This document shows positions 27,501 through 35,268 of a DNA stretch of 64,000 nt, one piece after another (the stretch's first letter is position 1; each line of letters opens with the position of its first letter). Origin of the DNA: CAYZHM01 sp964478225. Lineage in GTDB: Bacteria; Pseudomonadota; Alphaproteobacteria; Micavibrionales; Micavibrionaceae. The notes below the pieces were generated by a model. That model was not told the DNA's origin. It did not search any database and saw nothing but the letters and a program-made list of their open reading frames with translations. The position numbers were made by a program, and so were the translations under genes. The stretch is from assembly GCA_964478225.1 (NCBI GenBank), contig CAYZHM010000006.1, positions 25,150 through 89,149 on the forward strand. Reading direction: 5' to 3'.

Positions 27501-27909
27501 TTTGCAGCTTTCTGATCCGACAGGGGTTTATGAGGTCACATTGTTTTCGGAGATTTTGCATGCGGCGCGGGATGATTTGGTGCCGGGGAATGCGTTGCTG
27601 CTGACGATTGAGGCGGAGCAGCGCGAAGACCAGGTGCGGATGACCTGTTCGAAGATAGCGCCACTGGACAAGGCGTTGGAGCATAAAATCCGTGAGATCC
27701 AGATTCATATGGAGAGCGCGGCGGCGGCAGGAAAAGTGAAAGAATTTCTAGATATCGAAGGCAAAGGGAATTCGAAGGTCATGGTTTCTCTGTATCTGGC
27801 GGATGGTCGGCGGGCGCGGATGGAGTTGCCGGGGCGGTGGAATCTCAGCGCGCAGGCGCGGGAGATTATAAGGACGCAGGAGGGCGTTAAGGAGATCCTC
27901 GAGGCGTAG
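24583..27909 (+). CDS. dnaE: DNA polymerase III subunit alpha
   Basis: The 1,108-residue replicative polymerase begins with a PHP domain (HLHVHSAYSLAEG, residues 8-20). The catalytic aspartates lie in PDFDIDF (about residues 370-376), after GPGRGSGAGSVVAW. Helix-hairpin-helix and OB-fold regions follow, with QVNLFGDEGG and VAGVLLKKQEKMSQKGSKYAF at the C-terminus. Length is slightly below the E. coli protein (1,160). Position after lolD matches the alphaproteobacterial order. The start has no ribosome binding site. Confidence 0.96.
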   Translation: MIPSEFIHLHVHSAYSLAEGAIPIKDLVKLCVKAKMPAVAVTDTNNLFGALEFAIEARKSGIQPIIGAQVRVGEHGHKAVLLVQDSSGWQNLSHLLSAAYMQGDQGNIYLSFENLEKHGEGLICLCRDLQAFEALHRVFADRFYIALERHGLPEEGQSEEGLITYAYDHNIPLVATNDCYFKDKEAYEAHDALLCISEGRYVTEEDRRRVTPEHYFKSAKEMVALFSDIPEAIQNTEVIARRCSFLLEPIDPILPAFETSGGRSEIEELKAQAEDGLKWRLSIAKKEGEKQYFDRLAFELGVIESMGYPGYFLIVSDFIKWAKDHNIPVGPGRGSGAGSVVAWSLKITDLDPIELGLLFERFLNPERISMPDFDIDFCQERRDEVIRYVQEKYGRDRVAQIITFGKLQARAVVRDVGRVLQMPYGQVDRIAKLIPNNPADPKTLQEALDADPELRAEREKDEVQGKLIDIALQLEGLYRHASTHAAGIVISDRPLPELVPLYRDPKSDMPVTQFNMKYVEQAGLVKFDFLGLKTMTVVQKAAEMIGGIDLLQIPLDDAKTYELMALGDTVGVFQFESSGMRDMLRKVKPSRFEDIIALGALYRPGPMDNIPAFVSNKDGKTEPDYMHPKLQPLLEETYGIMVYQEQVMEAAKVLAGYTLGGADLLRRAMGKKIKSEMDAQRAMFVEGAAANNNVPAKQAEYIFGQIEKFAGYGFNKSHAAAYALIAYWTAWLKANHPLQFMAASMTLDLGNTDKLAVFKQDLDRMGISLFIPDVNQSGVDFKVEAEGVRYALAALKGVGYQAMDNLVAERGKGGAFKSIEDFASRVDAKSMNKRQMEQLARAGAFDALNDNRAQMEASAEMILRHAHTLADEKASGQVNLFGDEGGGLGLPALPEVKNWTPLEKLANEFAAVGFYLSAHPLDSREQQFENLGITSYTQLMAELDKKSAVRAQVAGVLLKKQEKMSQKGSKYAFLQLSDPTGVYEVTLFSEILHAARDDLVPGNALLLTIEAEQREDQVRMTCSKIAPLDKALEHKIREIQIHMESAAAAGKVKEFLDIEGKGNSKVMVSLYLADGRRARMELPGRWNLSAQAREIIRTQEGVKEILEA

Positions 27910-27918
27910 CTTTTTTCC

Positions 27919-27947
27919 TTGCAATCCCTGTCCAAAACCCCTATAAA
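27919..27947 (+). promoter_or_regulatory. Promoter of the rpsB-tsf transcript
   Basis: TTGCAA (27919-27924), a 17-base spacer and TATAAA (27942-27947) form a strong sigma-70-type promoter ten bases after the dnaE stop. The predicted transcription start is near 27954, giving a leader of about 107 bases before rpsB. Confidence 0.7.
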
Positions 27948-27953
27948 CCCGGT

Positions 27954-28060
27954 CAATACTAACTAAATTCACATGCGCGGGCCGAATTCTTCGGTGTTTC
28001 CTGAGTTAAGGGAACTTCCATCAGCCCCGCAGAGGACATAACTGAAGAAAGGACTAAATC
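27954..28060 (+). promoter_or_regulatory. Structured rpsB leader RNA, possible S2 autoregulatory element
   Basis: Within the leader, GCGGG (27977-27981) can pair with CCCGC (28026-28030), enclosing two hairpins: CCGAA-TTC-TTCGG (27982-27994) and TTCC with GGAA (27998-28001 with 28011-28014). Together they form a three-way junction next to the ribosome binding site (GAAAGGA, near 28046-28052). Ribosomal protein S2 represses rpsB-tsf through the leader in E. coli; here the equivalent is inferred from position and fold only. Confidence 0.45.
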
Positions 28061-28840
28061 ATGGCATTGCCTGAATTTACAATGAAGCAGCTTTTGGAAG
28101 CTGGAGTACACTTTGGACACCACACACGTCGTTGGAACCCTAAGATGCGTCAGCATATTTTCGGTGTTCGTAACGGCGTTCATATCATCGATTTGCAGCA
28201 AACTGTGCCGATGTTGAATGACGCATTGAAGGCAATGCGCGACATCGTTGCGAATGGCGGCCGTGTTTTGTTCGTTGGAACGAAGCGTCAGGCGCGTGAG
28301 AAAATCGCGGAAAGCGCGAAGCGTTGCGGTCAATATTACGTGAACCACCGTTGGTTGGGCGGGATGATGACCAACTGGCAGACGATTTCGAATTCGATTG
28401 CCCGTTATCATGAACTTGAGAAGCTTTTGAATAACCCTGCGGAGACAGCGGTTCGTACGAAGAAAGAGCTTTTGATGATGACTCGTGAGCACGAGAAGCT
28501 TCAGATGACAATCGGCGGAATTAAGGACATGGGCGGCAAGCCTGATGCGCTGTTTGTGATCGACGTATCGCAGGAAGACATTGCAATCAAGGAAGCCAAC
28601 AAGCTTGGTATTCCAGTGTTTGCGGTTGTTGACACAAATTCTGATCCGGTTGGCGTTGATTATGTTATTCCAGGGAATGACGATGCGCTGCGTGCGATTG
28701 ATCTTTATTGTGACCTGATTGCCGATACTGTTTTGGATGGTTTGAAGGCTGAATTGAATAAAGGCGGCGTGGTTGCGGGCAAGGGTGCGGATGAGGACTC
28801 TGACGAGGACGAGCCGCCAGCAAAAGCAGCAAACGCTTAA
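28061..28840 (+). CDS. rpsB: 30S ribosomal protein S2
   Basis: The 259-residue protein starts MALPEFTMKQLLEAGVHFGH and contains NPKMRQHIFGVRNGVHIIDL, RWLGGMMTNWQT and VVDTNSDPVGVDYVIPGNDD, all diagnostic of S2. The C-terminus is an acidic low-complexity tail (ADEDSDEDEPPAKAA). A ribosome binding site (AAAGGA) precedes the ATG. It is followed by tsf after 39 bases with no terminator, as in most bacteria. Confidence 0.98.
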   Translation: MALPEFTMKQLLEAGVHFGHHTRRWNPKMRQHIFGVRNGVHIIDLQQTVPMLNDALKAMRDIVANGGRVLFVGTKRQAREKIAESAKRCGQYYVNHRWLGGMMTNWQTISNSIARYHELEKLLNNPAETAVRTKKELLMMTREHEKLQMTIGGIKDMGGKPDALFVIDVSQEDIAIKEANKLGIPVFAVVDTNSDPVGVDYVIPGNDDALRAIDLYCDLIADTVLDGLKAELNKGGVVAGKGADEDSDEDEPPAKAANA

Positions 28841-28879
28841 GTTATAAATCAGAAACGAATAGACAAAAGGAAAGAGACA

Positions 28880-29788
28880 ATGACTCAGATTACAGCTTCT
28901 ATGGTTAAAGAACTTCGCGAAAAGACAGGCGCGGGTATGATGGATGCCAAGAATGCGTTGACACAAAATGGCGGCGATATGGAGGCCGCGGTTGATTGGC
29001 TTCGTAAAAAAGGACTGGCGAAAGCCGAGAAGAAATCTAGCCGTACTGCTGCGGAAGGTCTTGTGGCGATTGCCGTAAACGGAACCAAAGGTGTTGTGGT
29101 TGAGATCAATTCCGAGACGGACTTTGTGGCGCGTAACGAAGAGTTTCAGACTTTCGTGAAGAACGTTGCGAATATTGCTTTGGGCGTTGATGATGTTGAG
29201 GCTTTGAAGTCTGCGGATTTCGGCGGCAAGTCTGTTGCTGATACGCTGACAGATCTGATTGCTAAAATCGGTGAGAATATGGCGATCCGCCGTATGCAGA
29301 AACTCAGCGTTTCCAAAGGGGCGATTGTTTCTTACATGCACGGAGCTTTGGCTGATGGTCTTGGCAAGATTGGTGTTCTTGTTGCATTGGAAGGCAATGG
29401 GGATGCGGCGAAGCTTGAAGAAACTGGCAAGCAGGTTGCCATGCACGTTGCGGCGGCGTTTCCACAGGCGTTGGATAGAGACGGTGTTGATGTCTCTGCC
29501 ATGCAGCGTGAGCGTGAGATCCTGAAGCAGCAAGCGATCGATAGCGGTAAGCCAGCGGACATTGCCGAGAAGATGGTCGAAGGCCGTATGCGTAAATATT
29601 ACGAAGAAGTTTGCCTTCTTGAGCAAATTTATGTGATTGATGGCGAAAGCAAGGTTTCCGACATCGTGGCCAAGATTGGCGGCGATACGAAGCTGACCGG
29701 CTATGCCCGCATGCAGCTTGGTGAAGGCATCGAGAAGGAATCTGAGGACTTTGCTGCGGAAGTGGCGAAGACGGCGGCCAGCGCTTAA
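28880..29788 (+). CDS. tsf: Elongation factor Ts
   Basis: The 302-residue guanine-nucleotide exchange factor for EF-Tu begins MTQITASMVKELREKTGAG and has MMDAKNALTQNGGDMEAAVDWLRKKG (UBA-like N-terminal domain) and VEINSETDFVARNEEF, the EF-Ts signature. Length is normal. GGAAAGAG lies just before the ATG. An intrinsic terminator follows its stop. Confidence 0.98.
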   Translation: MTQITASMVKELREKTGAGMMDAKNALTQNGGDMEAAVDWLRKKGLAKAEKKSSRTAAEGLVAIAVNGTKGVVVEINSETDFVARNEEFQTFVKNVANIALGVDDVEALKSADFGGKSVADTLTDLIAKIGENMAIRRMQKLSVSKGAIVSYMHGALADGLGKIGVLVALEGNGDAAKLEETGKQVAMHVAAAFPQALDRDGVDVSAMQREREILKQQAIDSGKPADIAEKMVEGRMRKYYEEVCLLEQIYVIDGESKVSDIVAKIGGDTKLTGYARMQLGEGIEKESEDFAAEVAKTAASA

Positions 29789-29816
29789 TTAGGATCTAAA
29801 TTTTAATTTTTTGATG

Positions 29817-29847
29817 AGCCGCGTTGCAAAAGACGCGGCTTTTCTTT
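29817..29847 (+). terminator. Rho-independent terminator after tsf
   Basis: AGCCGCGT (29817-29824) and ACGCGGCT (29833-29840) form a perfect 8-base-pair stem with an 8-base loop, followed by TTTCTTT. It lies 28 bases after the tsf stop and 41 bases before the pyrH ATG, so the rpsB-tsf transcript can end here. It is the only textbook GC-rich terminator seen in the window. Confidence 0.88.
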
Positions 29848-29888
29848 ATGTTGGTGCAGTTTTATTCGCATTTGAAAGAGCCATGTCT

Positions 29889-30632
29889 ATGTCCAAAGCC
29901 GTTAAGAATCCTGCCAGTTTGAACGCCTACAAGCGTGTGATGTTGAAAATGTCAGGCGAAGTGCTGATGGGGGAGCAGGAATTTGGCCTTAATCCCGATA
30001 CGGTGGCCCGTGTTGCGCAGGATATTAAAGACGTTGTGGAATCCGGGACGCAGGTTTGTGTTGTGGTTGGGGCGGGGAATATATTCCGCGGCGTTTCAGG
30101 CGCTTCGCAGGGCATGGACCGGACGACGGCTGATTATATGGGGATGTTGGGGATTGTGATTAATGCGCTGGCGTTGCAGAACGCGCTGGAGCATGCGGGT
30201 GTTCCGACCCGGGTGCAGTCGGCGATCCGTATGGATTCAATTTGTGAGCCTTACATTCGCCGCCGCGCGATGCGCCATATGGAAAAAGGACGCGTTGTTA
30301 TTTTTGCGGCGGGGACTGGTAACCCGTACTTTACGACCGATACAGCAGCGGCGTTGCGGGCCTCAGAAATGGATTGTGATGCGCTGTTTAAAGGCACGAA
30401 GGTGGACGGTGTTTATTCAGCCGACCCGATGAAGGACAAGAACGCGACGCGTTTTGACCGGATCAGTTTTATTGACGTGTTGACCAAAGATTTAAAGGTT
30501 ATGGATGCGACGGCGATATCGCTGGCGCGTGAGAATAATATTCCAATTATTGTGTTTTCTATCCGGGAAAAGGGAAACTTTGCCAAGGTTTTGAGAGCTG
30601 AAGGCAAGTTTACAATCGTTTCGAACTCTTAG
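29889..30632 (+). CDS. pyrH: Uridylate kinase
   Basis: The 247-residue UMP kinase has YKRVMLKMSGEVLMGE, VVVGAGNIFRG, YMGMLGIVINALALQN and GTGNPYFTTDTAAALRA, all typical of the hexameric bacterial enzyme that makes UDP. The ATG at 29889 was chosen because GAAAGAG ends eight bases upstream; the ATG at 29883 is only two bases from it, and still longer starts would lie in the terminator. It begins the pyrH-frr-uppS-cdsA-dxr-rseP run. Confidence 0.95.
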   Translation: MSKAVKNPASLNAYKRVMLKMSGEVLMGEQEFGLNPDTVARVAQDIKDVVESGTQVCVVVGAGNIFRGVSGASQGMDRTTADYMGMLGIVINALALQNALEHAGVPTRVQSAIRMDSICEPYIRRRAMRHMEKGRVVIFAAGTGNPYFTTDTAAALRASEMDCDALFKGTKVDGVYSADPMKDKNATRFDRISFIDVLTKDLKVMDATAISLARENNIPIIVFSIREKGNFAKVLRAEGKFTIVSNS

Positions 30633-30649
30633 TTTAAGGGAGAATAATT

Positions 30650-31207
30650 ATGTCAGCTTATAGCAAGGCCGATCTTGAGCGCCGTATGAATGGGGCTGTT
30701 GATGTGTTGCAGACGGAATTTGCAGGACTGCGGACGGGGCGTGCGACAACCAGTTTGCTGGATCCGATTACTGTTGAGGTTTATGGCTCGAAAATGCCGA
30801 TTAATCAGGTTGCGAGCATTACTGCGCCTGAGCCGCGTATGTTGACCGTACAGGTTTGGGATGCGGGCAATGCGAAGGCCGTTGAGAAGGCCATTCGGGA
30901 TGCGGGATTGGGGCTGAACCCGCAAGGCGAAGGTAGCCTTATTCGTATTCCTATTCCAGACCTAAACCAGGAACGCCGTACAGAATTGACGAAGGTTGCC
31001 GGTAAGTATGCGGAAGCGGCAAGGATTGCTGTGCGGAATGTGCGTCAGGACGGTATGCAGACTTTGAAGCGTGCGAAGAACGATGGTGATATTTCTGAGG
31101 ACGAGCAAAAACGAAGTGAGGATGAGGTCCAGAAATTGACCGATAAGGCCATCCAAAAAATTGACACAATGTTGTCTGATAAAGAGAAAGACATTATGAC
31201 GGTTTGA
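30650..31207 (+). CDS. frr: Ribosome recycling factor
   Basis: The 185-residue protein has the RRF hallmarks LRTGRATTSLLDPITVEVYGSKMPINQVA and RIPIPDLNQERRTEL, shown here as two separate stretches. With EF-G it splits the ribosome after termination. GGGAG lies just upstream of the ATG, 17 bases after pyrH. The C-terminus (TDKAIQKIDTMLSDKEKDIM) is normal. Confidence 0.97.
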   Translation: MSAYSKADLERRMNGAVDVLQTEFAGLRTGRATTSLLDPITVEVYGSKMPINQVASITAPEPRMLTVQVWDAGNAKAVEKAIRDAGLGLNPQGEGSLIRIPIPDLNQERRTELTKVAGKYAEAARIAVRNVRQDGMQTLKRAKNDGDISEDEQKRSEDEVQKLTDKAIQKIDTMLSDKEKDIMTV

Positions 31208-31212
31208 TCTTT

Positions 31213-31908
31213 ATGGATGATTTACCAAGGCACATTGCGATTATTATGGACGGGAATGGCCGCTGGGCGCAGGCCCGTGGTTTGCCGCGCGTGGCCGGGC
31301 ACAAACAGGGAGCGGAAGCGACACGCCGTGTAGTGGAGGCTGCGGCCGAGCTTGGGATTGAATATCTAACCCTTTTTGGATTTTCTTCGGAGAACTGGAG
31401 CAGGCCAGAGAATGAAGTGAGTGAGCTGATGAAGCTGCTGCGGCATTATTTGCGTTCGGAGACGGCCGAGCTGCATAAGAATGGCGTAAAGCTTAGGGTT
31501 ATCGGAAATCGTTATGAGCTTGACGCGGATATTGTCGAGTTGATTGAAAATGCGGAAAAGCTTACAGCGGAGAATACGAGGATTACGCTTATTATCGCCC
31601 TTAATTATGGCGGACGGAGAGATATTCTTGATGCGGCGTTTAAGGCGCGTGGTGATGATTTTGAATCGTTCCAGAAATCGTTTGAAAGCCATATCAGTAC
31701 GGCGGGGGTTCCTGATCCTGATATTTTGATCCGGACAAGTGGAGAGATGAGAATTTCAAATTTCCTTTTGTGGCAATGTGCGTATGCCGAGTTTGTTTTT
31801 ACGGGGACGTTGTGGCCTGATTTTGATCGTAAGGGGCTCGAGGACGCGCTTGCCGAGTATGTGGGGCGTGATCGACGTTTTGGTGGGATCAAGCAGGCCA
31901 AAGGTTGA
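31213..31908 (+). CDS. uppS: Undecaprenyl-diphosphate synthase (cis-prenyltransferase)
   Basis: The 231-residue enzyme begins MDDLPRHIAIIMDGNGRWAQ, with the catalytic Asp in MDGNGRWA; FGFSSENWSRP and ALNYGGRRDI also match, and RTSGEMRISNFLLWQ is the C-terminal signature. It builds the C55 lipid carrier for peptidoglycan and O-antigen. The ATG at 31213 follows the frr stop by five bases; a TTG at 31204 is less likely. Confidence 0.96.
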   Translation: MDDLPRHIAIIMDGNGRWAQARGLPRVAGHKQGAEATRRVVEAAAELGIEYLTLFGFSSENWSRPENEVSELMKLLRHYLRSETAELHKNGVKLRVIGNRYELDADIVELIENAEKLTAENTRITLIIALNYGGRRDILDAAFKARGDDFESFQKSFESHISTAGVPDPDILIRTSGEMRISNFLLWQCAYAEFVFTGTLWPDFDRKGLEDALAEYVGRDRRFGGIKQAKG

Positions 31909-31911
31909 CGC

Positions 31912-32592
31912 ATGGACAAAGCCGATCAAAAAAATCTTAAAATACGAATTCTTTCTGCTGCAATTATCATTCCTTTTGTTTCCGCCGCTATTTACATGGG
32001 CGGCGTTTTTTATGCGGCGTTGATCTGTCTTTTCGCTTTTGCAGCGTTGTATGAATGGAACATGTTGGCGTTTGAAACAAAGAACAGAAATGTTCTTGTT
32101 GTCGTTGGCTTTTTGTATATTTCTGTTTGCGGCGTTTTGTTGTGGTACATGCGTGCTTTTGGCTGGGAGTTTGTGCTTGTCTTCTTTGTTTCAATTTGGG
32201 CCAGTGATACGGGCGGATATTTGTTCGGCAAGTTCTTAAAGGGGCCTAAACTTTTGCCTTCTGTAAGTCCGAACAAGACATGGTCCGGGTTGATTGGTGC
32301 CTGTGTGGGGCCATTGTTAATCAGCACGATTGTTTACGGGTTTTTGGATGGCGGTTTGCAATGGTTTCCATCGGGGGGGTGGATTGTTTTTTATGCGGCG
32401 GTTGTTGGTATTTCAGGTCAGGTTGGCGATTTGTTGATTTCAAAATTTAAACGGATGGCGCAGGCCAAGGATGCAGGAACTATTATACCGGGTCATGGTG
32501 GGGTGCTGGACCGTATAGATTCTTTGCTGATGGCGACGTTTTTTATCTCTGTTTATCTGTTTTATTTTCTTGCCAATTATTTTGCATCATGA
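31912..32592 (+). CDS. cdsA: Phosphatidate cytidylyltransferase
   Basis: The 226-residue integral membrane enzyme makes CDP-diacylglycerol for phospholipid synthesis. The signature is intact: SPNKTWSGLIGACVG, then SKFKRMAQAKDAGTIIPGHGG and VLDRIDSLL. It is shorter than E. coli CdsA (285) but similar to other alphaproteobacterial forms, with about seven membrane spans. It starts three bases after uppS and overlaps dxr by four bases (ATGA). Confidence 0.92.
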   Translation: MDKADQKNLKIRILSAAIIIPFVSAAIYMGGVFYAALICLFAFAALYEWNMLAFETKNRNVLVVVGFLYISVCGVLLWYMRAFGWEFVLVFFVSIWASDTGGYLFGKFLKGPKLLPSVSPNKTWSGLIGACVGPLLISTIVYGFLDGGLQWFPSGGWIVFYAAVVGISGQVGDLLISKFKRMAQAKDAGTIIPGHGGVLDRIDSLLMATFFISVYLFYFLANYFAS

Positions 32593-33701
32593 GCATTTCC
32601 AAAACCATTAATATCCTTGGTGTGACTGGATCAATCGGTCAGGCCGTTTGTGATGTTATTGCCGCCAATCCCGGGATGTTTGACGTTGATGTGATTACCG
32701 CGCATACGGATGAGCATGGGCTGCTTGAGGCTGCGAAACGGCTTGGAGCCAAGCAATCGATTTTGACCTCGCGGGAGGTACTGGTTCTCGAGAGGCCGGT
32801 TGATATTACGGTTTGTGCGATTGTGGGCATGGCCGGGTTGCCGAGTATGATGCAGGCGATCGAGACATCGAAAATCGTTGCGATTGCAAACAAGGAGCCC
32901 TTGGTGGCGGCGGGGCCTTTGGTTCTTGAGAATGCGAAGCGGCATGGCACAACGTTATTGCCTATCGATAGTGAGCATAATGCGGTTTTTCAGGTTTTTG
33001 ATGAGAAAAATCGTCAAGGGATTGAAAAGATAGTTTTGACGGCCTCGGGCGGGCCATTCCGGGCATGGACAAAAGAAAAGATGGCCAATGCGACTGTTGA
33101 GGAGGCATTAAAGCATCCGACATGGTCGATGGGGGATAAAATCAGCATTGATAGTGCGACGATGGCGAATAAGGCTTTAGAAATCATCGAAGCGCACTAT
33201 TTATTTGGAGTGAAACCATCGCAAATTGAGGTTGTTGTTCATCCGCAGTCGGTTGTGCATTCATTGGTGCAGTATTCGGATGGGTCGATTTTAACACAAA
33301 TGGGGGCGAGCGATATGCGTACGCCTATCGCGTACGTCTTGGGGTATCCGGAGCGTATTCAGTCGGGGGGAGAGGTTCTTGATGTTCAATCGCTTTCTCA
33401 ATTGACCTTTGAAGCGCCGGATCGGGAAAAATTTCCTTTTTTATCTATGGCCTATGAGTGTCTTGAACGCGGACCATACGCTTGTATTGTTTTGAATGCA
33501 GCCAATGAGGTGGCGGTTGATGCATTTTTAACCAAACGCATAGGATTTGGTGATATATTCAAAATTGTTCAAGATTGTCTTGATCAAACAGGGGCGCGGG
33601 ACATACACTGCTTGGACGACGTCATGAAACTTGATCATGAGGTTCGTGCCAAGGTTCGGCAATCCATCGACATCAACACCAGAAAAGCAGCGGTATCTTA
33701 A
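32589..33701 (+). CDS. dxr: 1-deoxy-D-xylulose 5-phosphate reductoisomerase
   Basis: The 370-residue enzyme of the MEP isoprenoid pathway shows the NADPH motif GVTGSIGQA, ANKEPLVAAG, PIDSEHNAVFQ, SGGPFR and HPQSVVHSLVQYSDGS with MRTPIAYVLGYPER. It feeds isoprenoids to UppS, encoded just upstream. It overlaps cdsA by four bases and ends three bases before rseP. Confidence 0.97.
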   Translation: MSISKTINILGVTGSIGQAVCDVIAANPGMFDVDVITAHTDEHGLLEAAKRLGAKQSILTSREVLVLERPVDITVCAIVGMAGLPSMMQAIETSKIVAIANKEPLVAAGPLVLENAKRHGTTLLPIDSEHNAVFQVFDEKNRQGIEKIVLTASGGPFRAWTKEKMANATVEEALKHPTWSMGDKISIDSATMANKALEIIEAHYLFGVKPSQIEVVVHPQSVVHSLVQYSDGSILTQMGASDMRTPIAYVLGYPERIQSGGEVLDVQSLSQLTFEAPDREKFPFLSMAYECLERGPYACIVLNAANEVAVDAFLTKRIGFGDIFKIVQDCLDQTGARDIHCLDDVMKLDHEVRAKVRQSIDINTRKAAVS

Positions 33702-33704
33702 GTT

Positions 33705-35114
33705 ATGAATATTTTTGAATTTTTTCATTTTGTTGGAAGTAATGTTTGGCTCTATGGCGGGGCCTTTTTGGTTGTGCTTAGTATTTTGGTGTTTGTGCAT
33801 GAGTGGGGGCATTACATCATTGCCCGTTTGTGCGGTATTCGTGTTGAAACATTCTCGATTGGCTTTGGTAAAGAGTTGTTTGGATGGAGCGATACGCATG
33901 GAACGCGCTGGAAGTTTTCACTGATCCCGCTGGGCGGGTATGTCAAAATGTTTGGAGATACTGATCCGGCGAGTGCTTCGCATGAAGATGCGATCAAGGA
34001 TGAGAATGGTAAAGTTCGTGCGATGACGGCGAAGGAAAGAAGCGAAGCCTTCTTTGCCAAATCTGTATGGAAGCGTGCCGCGGTTGTGGTAGCAGGGCCA
34101 GCGATTAACTATATTTTTGCGATTATTCTGCTTTGTGGGTTGTTTGTTTTTAGCGGTAAACCGATGACGCCGCCGGTTGCAGGCGCGGTTATTGGTGGAT
34201 CGAGCGCCGAGAAGGCGGGGTTCCAACCTGGGGATTTGGTGTTGTCTATTGATGGGGATGTGATCGAGGATTTTGATGATATTCGCCGCGATATGATGAT
34301 CGGGCTTAATGAAGAAAAACACTTCAAGATTAAGCGGGGGGAAGAGGTTCTGGAGCTTATAGCTTCTCCTGAATTGGTGCAGGAAAAGGACCATTTTGGT
34401 TTTAGCAACAGCCGGGGTGTTCTTGGGCTGATGAGTCCGCAGAGTGCTATTCCGCTTGACGTCATCCGTAAGATTGATGGGCGTGATTACAACGGTAAAG
34501 AGAATCCTGATGCGGTGCGCAAGGCTTTGTTAAGCAAGATGGGGAATAGGGCTGAGATAGAGATTTCCGTAAGCGGAAGCGGTGAGGATGAAGAGCATAG
34601 AATTTACATTGTGAACCTCAACGCGGCTTATAACGAGAATTTGGGAACGGAAGAAAATTTGATTGAGAAGGACTTGTTGTTCGTTTTTTCAACAGCAGAG
34701 ATTTTTTTCGTTAAATACAGTCCGCAGGAAGCCATTGGGAAAGCGTTACAAGAAACATGGTCAATTACAGTTGGGACGCTGGAAGCTATTGGGCAGATTA
34801 TTACGGGCACGCGCAGCACCAAAGAACTTGGAGGTATTGTGCGTATTGGTGCAATGGCCGGCGACATGGCGCAGCAGGGTTTTGTTGCGTTGGTGATGTT
34901 TACGGCATTGCTGTCGATTAACCTAGGGTTAATTAACCTATTCCCGATTCCACTGCTGGATGGCGGGCATTTGGTGTTTTATGCGTTTGAAGCGGCCATA
35001 GGCAAGCCAATTCCTGAAAAAGTGCAGGATTATGCCTTTCGGGCGGGGTTTGTGTTCCTGATCGGGGTCATGGTTTTTGCGAATTTGAATGATATTTTGC
35101 AATTGGTTTTGTAA
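33705..35114 (+). CDS. rseP: RIP zinc metalloprotease RseP (site-2 protease)
   Basis: The 469-residue intramembrane protease has the zinc motif HEWGH (residues 32-36) in the first membrane helix and NLFPIPLLDGGHL with the third ligand near the C-terminus. Two PDZ-like regions lie between; the first has VIGGSSAEKAGFQPGDLVLS and the second DVIRKIDGRD. It cleaves anti-sigma factors and signal-peptide remnants. It sits just before bamA, as is standard. Confidence 0.95.
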   Translation: MNIFEFFHFVGSNVWLYGGAFLVVLSILVFVHEWGHYIIARLCGIRVETFSIGFGKELFGWSDTHGTRWKFSLIPLGGYVKMFGDTDPASASHEDAIKDENGKVRAMTAKERSEAFFAKSVWKRAAVVVAGPAINYIFAIILLCGLFVFSGKPMTPPVAGAVIGGSSAEKAGFQPGDLVLSIDGDVIEDFDDIRRDMMIGLNEEKHFKIKRGEEVLELIASPELVQEKDHFGFSNSRGVLGLMSPQSAIPLDVIRKIDGRDYNGKENPDAVRKALLSKMGNRAEIEISVSGSGEDEEHRIYIVNLNAAYNENLGTEENLIEKDLLFVFSTAEIFFVKYSPQEAIGKALQETWSITVGTLEAIGQIITGTRSTKELGGIVRIGAMAGDMAQQGFVALVMFTALLSINLGLINLFPIPLLDGGHLVFYAFEAAIGKPIPEKVQDYAFRAGFVFLIGVMVFANLNDILQLVL

Positions 35115-35268
35115 CGCCTTTTTTCGTTTAATCTCTGGCTATTCTCCGGATTTCCTCATAAACTGGCTTTTGCTGTGTTTAAAGGGCGAAAGATTCTATC
35201 TTAAGCCCTTGCAATTCACCTAATTTTTGAATAATCCTTGAGTGTTGAAAATCCACGATCGAGATATC

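Noticed and set aside
27959..29626. A 555-codon open frame on the minus strand opposite rpsB and tsf
   Set aside because: It runs antisense to two certain genes, has no family resemblance, and its length follows from the skewed codon use of the sense strand.
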